Source of the DNA: Bacteroidota bacterium
GTDB taxonomy: Bacteria; Bacteroidota; Bacteroidia; JAADEI01
Assembly: GCA_024280615.1 (NCBI GenBank)
Contig: JAJRPU010000110.1
Location: forward strand, 1 to 18,509
Direction: 5' to 3'
Length of the DNA: 18,509 bases
Positions 1 to 6,508 of the stretch are shown piece after piece. Below the pieces are notes generated by a model that saw nothing but the letters and a program-made list of their open reading frames with translations, was not told the origin of the DNA and did not search any database. Numbering within the stretch: position 1 is the stretch's first letter; each line of letters begins with the position of its first letter. The translations under genes and the position numbers were made by a program.

Positions 1-189
1 AAATTAGCAAGAAGAAAGCCGTTAATAAAAAAATTGCCTCTATCCATGGTAGAACCAATTGCTGGAGAGGTAGTGCGGTATCTTACTTTTAGTTTAAGGA
101 CTTGTCCTAAAAGGCTTATGGATTCAGGATTTCACTTCCAATTTCCACATATTGAAAAAGCAATGAGCGATCTGGTTAGAAAACTGTAA
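1..189 (+). CDS. C-terminal end of TIGR01777-family (YfcH-like) NAD-dependent epimerase
   Basis: This is the last 62 codons of a gene whose start lies before the window; frame 1 is open from base 1 to the TAA at 187-189. The tail reads TCPKRLMDSGFHFQFPHIEK and then AMSDLVRKL. This matches the DUF1731 domain that closes TIGR01777/YfcH-type sugar-nucleotide-epimerase-like proteins (family pattern: 'LPKRLLEAGFxFxYPxLExAL'). The family belongs to the extended SDR superfamily and binds NAD(P) in its N-terminal Rossmann domain, which is not visible here; the physiological substrate is unknown for most members. The stop codon is only 11 bases before the COX15 start, so the two are probably co-transcribed. 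The family call is fairly sure; nothing can be said about whether the missing part is intact. Confidence 0.8.
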   Translation, partial: KLARRKPLIKKLPLSMVEPIAGEVVRYLTFSLRTCPKRLMDSGFHFQFPHIEKAMSDLVRKL

Positions 190-200
190 ATAAAACTGCT

Positions 201-1211
201 ATGATTAGAACAATTCACAATTGGCTCACAATTATTGTGATAATGTTCTTCGTTATGGTTTTTCTGGGGGGAATTACGCGTCTTAAAGATGCTGGACTAT
301 CAATTGTGGAATGGAAACCCGTAACAGGAATTATTCCACCATTTAATGAACAACAGTGGCAAGAGGAGTTTGAAAAGTATAAGCAAATAGGACAATATGA
401 GATCCTGCATAGCCACTTCACTCTTGAAGACTTCAAGCAGATCTATTGGCTTGAGTGGTTACATAGGCTCTGGGGCAGGCTGATGGGCTTAGTTATCTTG
501 CTTCCCGCCTTATGGTGGTGGGTCAGAGGCAAGTTTTCTAATCTCTGGCTTAGGAGAGTATTAATTCTCGTATTCTTAATGCTTGTTCAGGCGACACTGG
601 GATGGCTGATGGTGAAGACTGGAGTTGATAATCCGTTGCCGTGGGTAGACCCCCTTTTCTTAGGTATTCATAATCTTTTTGCACTTTTTGTGTTTAGTTA
701 CGTTGTTTATTTATGGTTTGTAAGCCGACCGGCAGGCTGGTCGCCATTGCCATCTTCTTGGAGTAAGCCCCTGCATATTGCTCTGGCTCTTTTCGCTCTT
801 CAATTTTTTTACGGAACACTAATGGCTGGGATGCGTGCCGCCCTCGCTGGAACTTCTTACCCCACTTTCTATGGAGAATGGATTCCCCAAGGATTATGGC
901 TGCCAGAACTCGGATGGGAAAACTTGCTTGAAAACAAAGTATTCATAAATTTCATTCACAGGCATTTGGCTCTTTTTCTCGTCTTGCCTTTCTTTTTTAT
1001 AAAACCCTTAACCCACAGAGTTAATCTATTCCTAATTGGGTTGTGGACATTGCAGTTTTTGCTTGGTATTCACGCCCTTATTTTCTACACAAAAGATATT
1101 AAAATCTACTTTGCCGTTTTGCATCAATTAAATGGCTGGCTGTTCTTCATGGTATTATTTATAGCATTTTTGAGGACAAAGGAGAAATTTGTTAAGAAGT
1201 GGATAGAATAA
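201..1211 (+). CDS. ctaA: Heme A synthase, COX15/CtaA family
   Basis: An integral-membrane enzyme that oxidises the C8 methyl of heme O to the formyl group of heme A, the cofactor of aa3-type cytochrome oxidases. The 336-residue length and motifs fit the mitochondrial/alphaproteobacterial (COX15) type. Visible are GGITRLKDAGLSIVEWKPVT at residues 23-42, EWLHRLWGR at 85-93 (heme-ligand candidate His88), GIHN with His157, MAGMRAALAGTSYP around 208-221, FIHRH with His253, and VLHQLNG with His308. Eight or so hydrophobic segments are spread along the chain, starting at residues 8-22. The gene follows the epimerase tail by 11 bases, and its end overlaps the next gene by 13 bases, so all three look like one transcript. 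It implies an aerobic respiratory chain with heme A oxidases; no oxidase subunit gene is in the window. Confidence 0.93.
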   Translation: MIRTIHNWLTIIVIMFFVMVFLGGITRLKDAGLSIVEWKPVTGIIPPFNEQQWQEEFEKYKQIGQYEILHSHFTLEDFKQIYWLEWLHRLWGRLMGLVILLPALWWWVRGKFSNLWLRRVLILVFLMLVQATLGWLMVKTGVDNPLPWVDPLFLGIHNLFALFVFSYVVYLWFVSRPAGWSPLPSSWSKPLHIALALFALQFFYGTLMAGMRAALAGTSYPTFYGEWIPQGLWLPELGWENLLENKVFINFIHRHLALFLVLPFFFIKPLTHRVNLFLIGLWTLQFLLGIHALIFYTKDIKIYFAVLHQLNGWLFFMVLFIAFLRTKEKFVKKWIE

Positions 1212-2038
1212 AGAGCTTAAAAGAGGTCTTCCTGAAAGCAACAAAGATTTATGAGCCTGAATACTTAGAAAATAGACGGTTTTTCTATCCTTGTGAAATT
1301 GTATTGTCCATAATAAGGGGATTTGATATTTATGCGTGGCTTACAAAAGTAAATGGATATAACCACCAGTTGCTAGATTACCTTAGAAAAGTAAAGTATT
1401 ATCAAGGTGTTTCTGTAAACGAAGTTCATAATCACATTTCTAATTTGCCCTTAATTATTTTTAACCCCATCAATATGTCTATTAAAGATTTGAATAAAGT
1501 TTTTAAACTTATTGAGCAACGAATTTTTAGGGTAAAAACGTCAGCATTGCAATGCTGGTGGAATACAATAACTGACGAATTGCTATTGAATGTGCAAGAG
1601 CATTCAGAGGCAATGAATGGAATTATTTTTGTTCAGAACATTGCGAAGTTAGGAATTTTAGAAATTGTGATTTACGACAATGGTGTAGGTATTTCAGGAA
1701 GTTTATCTAAGGCTAAAAAGAGATATCTGACCCCACTGGAAGGCTTGTCCTTAGTATTACAACAAAGAGAATCTGCGAAGAAATACTATGATAATGAGCG
1801 GGGAGAAGGAATAGCAACTGTTAGGAGGCTTGTCACGGGACTGTCTGTTCTGGAAGGAGAGTTAGTAATTATGTCTGGCAATGTTGCTGCATATATGTGC
1901 CATGAAAAAAAGGAGATTTTGTCTTTTCCCCTTAGATGTGTTACTGGAACACTCGTTGTAGTTAGGATAAATAATGAAAGGGGACTATATAACTTAAGCA
2001 TGGAAGAGGTGAATAATTTGATTGCAGATTATGATTAA
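1199..2038 (+). CDS. GHKL-type ATP-binding protein (partner class of STAS-like DUF4325 proteins)
   Basis: A 279-residue protein. The C-terminal half is a histidine-kinase-like ATPase fold: N-box DELLLNVQEHS at 126-136 (E127, N131, E134), G1 box DNGVGI at 160-165, G2 box NERGEGIATVRRL at 199-211, and GT at 250-251. No phosphoacceptor-His/dimerisation domain is seen, so this looks like a stand-alone ATPase/protein kinase of the anti-sigma-factor (RsbW/SpoIIAB) type rather than a sensor kinase. The first ~115 residues match nothing I recognise. The start codon is GTG at 1199, inside the end of COX15; an AAAGGAG at 1178-1184 lies upstream at rather long spacing, and the next in-frame ATG would delete about 90 residues. 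The gene converges on a DUF4325 gene that begins 13 bases past its stop. Families of this ATPase are known to occur beside DUF4325 proteins; the direction of signalling here is inference. Confidence 0.75.
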   Translation: MDRIKSLKEVFLKATKIYEPEYLENRRFFYPCEIVLSIIRGFDIYAWLTKVNGYNHQLLDYLRKVKYYQGVSVNEVHNHISNLPLIIFNPINMSIKDLNKVFKLIEQRIFRVKTSALQCWWNTITDELLLNVQEHSEAMNGIIFVQNIAKLGILEIVIYDNGVGISGSLSKAKKRYLTPLEGLSLVLQQRESAKKYYDNERGEGIATVRRLVTGLSVLEGELVIMSGNVAAYMCHEKKEILSFPLRCVTGTLVVVRINNERGLYNLSMEEVNNLIADYD

Positions 2039-2051
2039 GGAAGCCAGATAT

Positions 2052-2342
2052 TTAATAATTGGGAAAATTTAAATAGATTTGTTCTAAATCTATTTTTTTT
2101 CTTGACTTCTTTCCCCGTATGACCTCGTCCATATTAAATATTAAGTTGATTTTTTCGTTCATATTTACAAACCTTAGATTCTTTTCTTCCTTAATCTTTC
2201 TGAACTCGTGAGCTGCCGAAAGACTTACAAAATCAACGTTAGAAAAATCTATAATAGAACCTTCGGGCAGAGAAGCTAGCAATTCCCTGACTTCGTCTCT
2301 TGTTAGGATCGTTTCTTCTTTTAATGCCAATGTGATTGCCAT
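2052..2342 (-). CDS. STAS-like domain protein (DUF4325)
   Basis: A 96-residue protein consisting of one STAS-like domain. It has the DUF4325 hallmark pattern: ILTRDEVRELLASLPEG near the start, then the strand-loop-helix IIDFSNVDFVSLSAAHEF at residues 30-47, where Ser40 or Ser42 occupies the place of the phosphorylatable residue in anti-anti-sigma factors. The last ~20 residues (KKSRKKIDLEQIYLNFPNY) are basic and low in complexity; their codons coincide with a strong inverted repeat described separately. The gene faces the GHKL ATPase, with 13 bases between the two stop codons. Established knowledge: DUF4325 proteins are commonly encoded beside GHKL ATPases, usually in the same direction. Inference: the pair forms a partner-switch in which the ATPase binds or phosphorylates this protein. 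What it regulates is not visible. The leader shows only a one-mismatch -7 box. Confidence 0.78.
   Translation of the reverse strand: MAITLALKEETILTRDEVRELLASLPEGSIIDFSNVDFVSLSAAHEFRKIKEEKNLRFVNMNEKINLIFNMDEVIRGKKSRKKIDLEQIYLNFPNY
2071..2100 (+). terminator. Intrinsic terminator of the COX15/ATPase transcript, inside the 3' end of the convergent STAS gene
   Basis: A perfect 10-bp inverted repeat: AAATAGATTT at 2071-2080, loop GTTCT at 2081-2085, AAATCTATTT at 2086-2095. A T-run spans 2093-2100. It begins 32 bases past the stop codon of the ATP-binding protein, the expected place for its terminator. It also falls within the coding sequence for the C-terminal tail of the minus-strand STAS-like protein. 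The stem is A/T-rich, so its strength is uncertain. Read from the minus strand the A-run precedes the hairpin, so it should mainly stop plus-strand transcription. Confidence 0.65.
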
Positions 2343-2471
2343 GATAGATTATTTTAATGGTTCTTTCAATACTAAATTACGATAAAATAACGAGAATGGG
2401 TGCATAAAAGTCATGTTTTAAGATGAATGATAGGGGGCTCTCTATGACACATTGATACCCCACATAGAACT

Positions 2472-3713
2472 TTACTTATTAACCAAGCGTTTGTAGATGG
2501 CATTATAGGTGTTTATTCCTCTCTCCACATTCAACAATGGTATTGCTTTTTCTCTAATCTGTTGTGGATTCCAATTTTTTGAAAGCAGTAAGTCAATTGC
2601 TCTTGATAATGTTTCACGTGAAAAATCAGAAATTACTATTCCGCCAACTGTGGCTTCCAAGATATAACTGACATCCCCAATATCTGTTGCTATAACAGGA
2701 ACACCGGCAAATAGCAATTCAGCTAATTTGGTAGGACTTGCCCCAGTTGAACTGAAGGTTTGTTGAACAAAAACTAAACCGGCATCAAGGGTTGCCACAA
2801 GCATCTTGCTTTCTTTGGCAGAAACACTTAGCAAAGTGAAATCAGAAGAATCAAGGTGGTCGGCAAAGAACCGCTTGACTCCGTCGGAAAGGTTTTTTAT
2901 TGCCAGAATAAAGTGTGCATCGGGACGTTTTTTCTTCAGTTCCCTAAAGAACATAATCATTTCATCAAATAAGTACCATTGGATGAATGAACCAATGTGT
3001 CCAATCAGATACGCATCTTCTGGCAGGTTGAATTTCTTTCTTAAAGCCCTTTTGACTTCATGAGTTGACAAGGGAATGTCTTCGGGGATAGCACAGCAAG
3101 GAATTACACTTATGGGTGGGTGGGTGGGGATGTACTTGTCTCTTCTCCACTTTTCAATTACTTGTTTTGCTGCTTCGGTTAACACAACAATGTGGTCAGA
3201 ATTAATTAAAAGTTCTCGCTCTATTGCTTTGGTGCGGTTGTATAGCCATTTATAGATAGGATTTTGGGGATTCCAGAGCCCTGACTCTATGCGTTGGTCC
3301 TGCCAGAATCCTCGCATATCAAAGAGCAACTTTATGCCTTTAAATTGTCTTTTTAGTTTTAAGCCAATGTATGCTGGCAGTAGAGATCGGGCATGAATTA
3401 CCTTATAATTTCGGTGAGAGATTAATTGTTTTGCAGTGAAATACATCTTGTACATATCAAACAGGGTACTGGCAAGTGGTGGGCGGTTGGTGAAGTCCTT
3501 GTATATCCATTCAATACCATACTTATCTAACAGATTTTGCATAGAAAACTTTTGTTTATAAAAAATGTGCTTTTTTTCAAAAGAGAGAATATCAATTCTC
3601 CAGTTGTGTTCTTTAGCCAGTCCAAGCACATAAGCCAAAATCTGGCTCTCACCTAAGGGTTCAGTAATACCGTCATAAGTGAGATACAGAATATCTCTTC
3701 TGTGTTCGGACAT
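2472..3713 (-). CDS. Glycosyltransferase, GT4/GT-B fold
   Basis: A 413-residue cytoplasmic glycosyltransferase that would transfer a sugar from a nucleotide-activated donor to a growing surface glycan. The N-terminal half has the LYLTYDGITEPLGESQIL signature (residues 9-26) seen in WbuB-like GT4 enzymes and a conserved VIHARS (105-110). The C-terminal half has the donor-binding region SPTKLAELLFAGVPVIATD (326-344), where the usual first Glu of the E-x7-E motif is replaced, as in other 'SPxKLxE' members. The reading frame extends 18 codons further upstream, but that part lies inside the SDR gene and has no family resemblance. I chose ATG 3713, two bases after the SDR stop; the MSEHRRDILYLTYDG start fits the family. 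With the SDR it forms a tight minus-strand operon. Donor and acceptor sugars cannot be told. Confidence 0.85.
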   Translation of the reverse strand: MSEHRRDILYLTYDGITEPLGESQILAYVLGLAKEHNWRIDILSFEKKHIFYKQKFSMQNLLDKYGIEWIYKDFTNRPPLASTLFDMYKMYFTAKQLISHRNYKVIHARSLLPAYIGLKLKRQFKGIKLLFDMRGFWQDQRIESGLWNPQNPIYKWLYNRTKAIERELLINSDHIVVLTEAAKQVIEKWRRDKYIPTHPPISVIPCCAIPEDIPLSTHEVKRALRKKFNLPEDAYLIGHIGSFIQWYLFDEMIMFFRELKKKRPDAHFILAIKNLSDGVKRFFADHLDSSDFTLLSVSAKESKMLVATLDAGLVFVQQTFSSTGASPTKLAELLFAGVPVIATDIGDVSYILEATVGGIVISDFSRETLSRAIDLLLSKNWNPQQIREKAIPLLNVERGINTYNAIYKRLVNK

Positions 3714-3715
3714 TT

Positions 3716-4402
3716 TTATTTTGATGGTAAGATGAGAGGTCTTATCTCTAGTTCTAAAACATTGCAATTCTCTTCACATTGAATGGCGTGAAAAACACTT
3801 CGGGCAACCTGTTCTGGTTTAAGCATCCAGTCGCCAACTTCCACACCTGGGAAATTTCTGAAAAAGTCTGTTTTTACCGAACCTGGATGGATAAGTGTTA
3901 CATGAACACCATATTGTCGCACCTCTTTGAAGAGGGAAAGGGCAAAACCTCTTACTGCAAATTTTGTGGCACAGTACCCTGTTCCCTCAGCAATTCCGTT
4001 TAACGCTGCAACAGACCCCAGAAAAATAATATGTCCTTTCTTTTGCTTTTTCATAATGGGAACTGCCAAGCGGGTTAAATAGAACGTTCCGAAAACATTA
4101 ACTGCAAACATTTCCAGAAACTGTTCAGGCGATAGTTCTTCAACGGGCTTGAAATAACCCAACCCGGCATTGTTTACTAATACATCTAATCGTTCGCCAA
4201 GGAAATCTAAGGCATTGTTAAAAGCCTCTTCCACCTGTTGCTGGTCCCTAACGTCAGCCTTAATGAACTTGAAATCAGGGTAGTCCCACTGGGGGTCGTT
4301 AAGTCCGATACCCGCCACTTTAATTCCCTCAGACAAGAATTTTTCAGCAATTGCTTTGCCAATGCCCCTGCTAACACCAGAAATTATCGCAGTTTTTTGC
4401 AT
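3716..4402 (-). CDS. Short-chain dehydrogenase/reductase (classical SDR)
   Basis: A 228-residue Rossmann-fold oxidoreductase with all classical SDR landmarks: cofactor loop GVSRGIG (9-15), NNAG (77-80), catalytic-tetrad residues Asn102 (VNVFG), Ser130 (FLGSVAA) and Tyr143/Lys147 (YCATK), and the HPGSVKTDF loop. Asp50 in ADVRD fits the adenine-binding position. The substrate is not predictable; this subgroup of Bacteroidota SDRs is often annotated simply as 'SDR family oxidoreductase'. The gene is first in a two-gene operon with the GT4 enzyme (two bases between stop and start) and diverges from pyrE across an 84-base gap. Linkage to the glycosyltransferase may mean a role in making a sugar or lipid precursor, but that is only inference. 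Confidence 0.87.
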   Translation of the reverse strand: MQKTAIISGVSRGIGKAIAEKFLSEGIKVAGIGLNDPQWDYPDFKFIKADVRDQQQVEEAFNNALDFLGERLDVLVNNAGLGYFKPVEELSPEQFLEMFAVNVFGTFYLTRLAVPIMKKQKKGHIIFLGSVAALNGIAEGTGYCATKFAVRGFALSLFKEVRQYGVHVTLIHPGSVKTDFFRNFPGVEVGDWMLKPEQVARSVFHAIQCEENCNVLELEIRPLILPSK

Positions 4403-4462
4403 ACCTCGTCATTTCAAATAGTAAAAATAAAACACAGCATCTTCTATAGTGAAGTAAAGCAC

Positions 4463-4470
4463 TATCTTTG
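4463..4470 (+). promoter_or_regulatory. Bacteroidota-type -7 box for pyrE
   Basis: TATCTTTG matches the TAnnTTTG -7 consensus recognised by the primary sigma factor of Bacteroidota. It lies 16 bases before the chosen pyrE ATG at 4487, which would leave a leader of only about ten bases. No convincing -33 TTTG is seen upstream. The position supports starting pyrE at 4487 rather than further upstream. Confidence 0.55.
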
Positions 4471-4486
4471 CATAAACGGGAACACT

Positions 4487-5110
4487 ATGGAATTTGAGAA
4501 GGAGAAGGCTAAGAAGGAATTGTTAAAGAAGATGATAACCACACAAATTATAATAATAGATGAATCAAAGCCCTTTCAGTGGCGCTCCGGAATAAAAAGT
4601 CCTATTTACATTGACCTGCGCCGTATGTTAGGCGATGTTATGCTTCGTAATATGGTAATTAATGCCTTAGATGCCTTCGCGCGCCAGTTTCAAGATAATG
4701 TCCAGGTGATAGCAGGCGTTGCAACAGGAGGCATACCATTAGCAACTATGCTCGCAGACAGATGGCAAATGCCCTTAGCTTATGTCCGCCCACAGCCAAA
4801 GGAATATGGATTGGGCAAACAAGTGGAAGGAGCTGTAGTAGCCTACAAAAAAATACTTCTTATTGAAGAACTCATTTCCACAGGGGGTAGTGCAGCAAAT
4901 GCAATAGAAGCTCTGGAGCGGGAGCGAGCAGAACCCATCGCTCTGCTGTCAGTCTTTTCATATGAATTCCCTGAAGCTAAAGAACGATTCGCAGATTATA
5001 ATTGGGAAAGATTAACAACAATCTTCGACCTCGTAGAAATTCTAGACAACAAACGTAGAAGAATCATAGAAAAGTGGCTAGAAGAAATGCAGGTTAAAAT
5101 TGATGATTAG
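4487..5110 (+). CDS. pyrE: Orotate phosphoribosyltransferase
   Basis: A 207-residue type I phosphoribosyltransferase that joins orotate and PRPP to make OMP in pyrimidine synthesis. Visible are FQWRSGIKSPIYIDLR (30-45, orotate side), AGVATGGIP (76-84), the mobile catalytic-loop region YVRPQPKEYGLG (99-110), and the PRPP-binding LLIEELISTGGS (124-135). Two positions are odd: Tyr107 stands where the family has the loop His (KxHG), and Glu128 stands where the PRPP motif has Asp (EDLISTGGS). Both are conservative enough that activity is plausible. The open frame runs 83 codons further upstream, but that part is antisense to the SDR gene; ATG 4487, just after a -7 box, gives the normal family length. 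Its stop codon overlaps that of the convergent sulfotransferase gene. Confidence 0.9.
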   Translation: MEFEKEKAKKELLKKMITTQIIIIDESKPFQWRSGIKSPIYIDLRRMLGDVMLRNMVINALDAFARQFQDNVQVIAGVATGGIPLATMLADRWQMPLAYVRPQPKEYGLGKQVEGAVVAYKKILLIEELISTGGSAANAIEALERERAEPIALLSVFSYEFPEAKERFADYNWERLTTIFDLVEILDNKRRRIIEKWLEEMQVKIDD

Positions 5111-5877
5111 AAAAATTCTGGGTCATAGTTCAATAAAGTGAAATCGTCATAATATAGGTCATGAATCTTATCTAATATATATTTAGGCAAATTAGGGATT
5201 TTTCCCATTGTTGTAATGTTAGCTTTAGGCAGAGACGGAGCAATAGATTTTAATCCACGTTTCTTTAAAATATCAGTCAGTTTTTTATAGTCTTTATCAA
5301 TGGTTTCTACCTTTCCTATAAAATCTTGTAGAATTTGCCCCTTTGTATCAACTAAAAAATAGACTTGTGGATAGAAGTGGATATAAATGAAGCGGGTAGA
5401 AGGTGTTAACCAATCTACAAACTCTTCAAAAGAATGAAATTTATAGAGGACAGTTGTAGAGAATACCAAGTCTTCTTTAAAATTATTTTTTTTCCACCCT
5501 CCTTTTTTTAAGAATTTATATGCTGAATATAATCTGGCAACAGGGTGTCTAACGAAGGTAAATTTAAAGTAGTGGTTAATATCATTACCTAAGGACATTT
5601 GGTAGTATTTAATAGGTATATGTCCAGGTATTCCTTTATCAAAGGGAATTTTACCCATAATAGCAATTCTTAATGATACACCAGCTGCCTTGGGAATATG
5701 AGTGAAAATGACTTTATATTCCTTAGTTATACGAGGAAATCGCTTCTGCAAAACTACGATTTTATACCATAGCCAGCGCTGTCTTATAAAATCAATATAA
5801 CGCCACCACATATAGCCAAGGGGCGGTATTGTGTGAAATAAGCTCATTAGAACATTTGAAGGAAGAAGGCTTTGCAT
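5107..5877 (-). CDS. Sulfotransferase family 2 protein (PAPS-dependent, putative carbohydrate sulfotransferase)
   Basis: A 256-residue protein with the two PAPS-binding signatures of the Sulfotransfer_2 family: the P-loop-like 5'-phosphosulfate motif THIPKAAGVSLR at residues 59-70 (Lys63, Ser68) and the 3'-phosphate motif FVRHPVARLYSAY at 108-120 (Arg110, Ser118). Family members move a sulfuryl group from PAPS to sugar hydroxyls. A moderately hydrophobic N-terminus (residues 1-30) might act as a membrane anchor, but no clear transmembrane helix is evident. The C-terminal block KIHDLYYDDFTLLNYDPEFF is closely mirrored in the second sulfotransferase at 15491-16183, so the two are paralogues. 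The start ATG 5877 lies 47 bases from the divergent methyltransferase start. The acceptor is unknown; neighbouring glycosyltransferases suggest a surface glycan. Confidence 0.82.
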   Translation of the reverse strand: MQSLLPSNVLMSLFHTIPPLGYMWWRYIDFIRQRWLWYKIVVLQKRFPRITKEYKVIFTHIPKAAGVSLRIAIMGKIPFDKGIPGHIPIKYYQMSLGNDINHYFKFTFVRHPVARLYSAYKFLKKGGWKKNNFKEDLVFSTTVLYKFHSFEEFVDWLTPSTRFIYIHFYPQVYFLVDTKGQILQDFIGKVETIDKDYKKLTDILKKRGLKSIAPSLPKANITTMGKIPNLPKYILDKIHDLYYDDFTLLNYDPEFF

Positions 5878-5905
5878 AAGATTTTTCTGGTAAAAATAAA
5901 GATTC

Positions 5906-5913
5906 TATTTTTG
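5906..5913 (+). promoter_or_regulatory. Bacteroidota-type -7 box for the methyltransferase gene
   Basis: TATTTTTG matches TAnnTTTG and ends 11 bases before the ATG at 5925, implying an almost leaderless transcript. It sits in the 47-base gap between two divergent genes. A one-mismatch box for the minus-strand sulfotransferase (TATTTTTA, reverse complement of 5891-5898) overlaps the same gap. The region is very A/T-rich, so a chance match is possible. Confidence 0.45.
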
Positions 5914-5924
5914 GTGTAAAAAAG

Positions 5925-6470
5925 ATGCACAGGAAGGTTTATCGCACCTTTAATAAGTTACTCTCTCCATACAACATTACTGGCAAAGTTCTTGAAATTG
6001 GTGCTACACTTACTGAAGACACCCTCTTAACTTTGCCTGCGCTTTCAAGGGCAAGTTTTAAGCTAGGAGTTAATCTACTAATAGAAGGAAAAAGAGGGGA
6101 CTTTGAAATAATAAAAGGTAATGCTAATTCTCTTCCCTTTGATGATGAAGAGTTTGATTGTGTTATATCTAATGCTACATTAGAACATGATAAATATTTT
6201 TGGAAAACCTGTGATGAAATGAAGAGAGTATTAAAAAAGGGAGGCATATTAGCTGTTGGATTTCCTGGATTTGCACATAATCCTATCTTAAGGAGAATAC
6301 CGCTCTTAAAGTCTTTTACCTTTACATATAGAGTACATAATGCACCTGGCGACTATTATCGTTTCTCTCCTCAGGCTATGAGAGAGGTAATTTTAGAAGG
6401 AACAGAAGTTCAAGCGGTAAAAGTTATAATGCAACCACCAAGAATCATAGGTATAGGAATTAAAAAGTAA
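5925..6470 (+). CDS. Small class I SAM-dependent methyltransferase (Methyltransf_11 type)
   Basis: A 181-residue protein with a class I methyltransferase core. It shows VLEIGA at 22-27 (motif I), GNANSLPFDDEEFDCVISNA at 65-84 with LEH at 86-88 (post-motif II and the typical loop before helix D), and MKRVLKKGGILAVGFPG at 99-115. Motif I lacks the later glycines of the usual E/DxGxGxG, so the SAM-binding loop is degenerate, and the protein is short for a free-standing enzyme of this type. The acceptor is unknown. Its neighbours (sulfotransferase behind, GT4 ahead by 38 bases) suggest it may methylate a sugar or a glycan intermediate, but that is inference. A -7 box lies directly upstream. The sequence is notably A/T-rich. 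Confidence 0.75.
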   Translation: MHRKVYRTFNKLLSPYNITGKVLEIGATLTEDTLLTLPALSRASFKLGVNLLIEGKRGDFEIIKGNANSLPFDDEEFDCVISNATLEHDKYFWKTCDEMKRVLKKGGILAVGFPGFAHNPILRRIPLLKSFTFTYRVHNAPGDYYRFSPQAMREVILEGTEVQAVKVIMQPPRIIGIGIKK

Positions 6471-6490
6471 TACTAAGTGAAACGATACGC

Positions 6491-6498
6491 TACTTTTG
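6491..6498 (+). promoter_or_regulatory. Bacteroidota-type -7 box for the second GT4 gene
   Basis: TACTTTTG matches TAnnTTTG and is followed by GC. It ends ten bases before the ATG at 6509, so the predicted leader is only a few bases long. Its presence suggests that the glycosyltransferase can be transcribed independently of the methyltransferase upstream. Confidence 0.5.
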
Positions 6499-6508
6499 CA
6501 TTGCAGAG

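Noticed and set aside
2430..2458. GGGGG ... CCCC pairing as a terminator or regulatory hairpin after the first GT4 gene
   Set aside because: Only four base pairs enclose a loop of about 20 bases, with mismatches on both sides and no T-run.
3714..3767. 18-codon upstream extension of the first GT4 gene
   Set aside because: It lies inside the SDR gene, and the family-typical start is the ATG at 3713, two bases after the SDR stop.
4238..4486. Upstream 83-codon extension of the pyrE reading frame
   Set aside because: It is antisense to the conserved SDR gene, has no family resemblance, and a -7 box lies directly before the ATG at 4487, which gives normal PyrE length.
5939..6247. Antisense reading frame of 102 codons over the methyltransferase gene
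   Set aside because: It is opposite a gene with clear methyltransferase motifs, has no recognisable domain and no promoter; the same holds for the other antisense frames over good genes.
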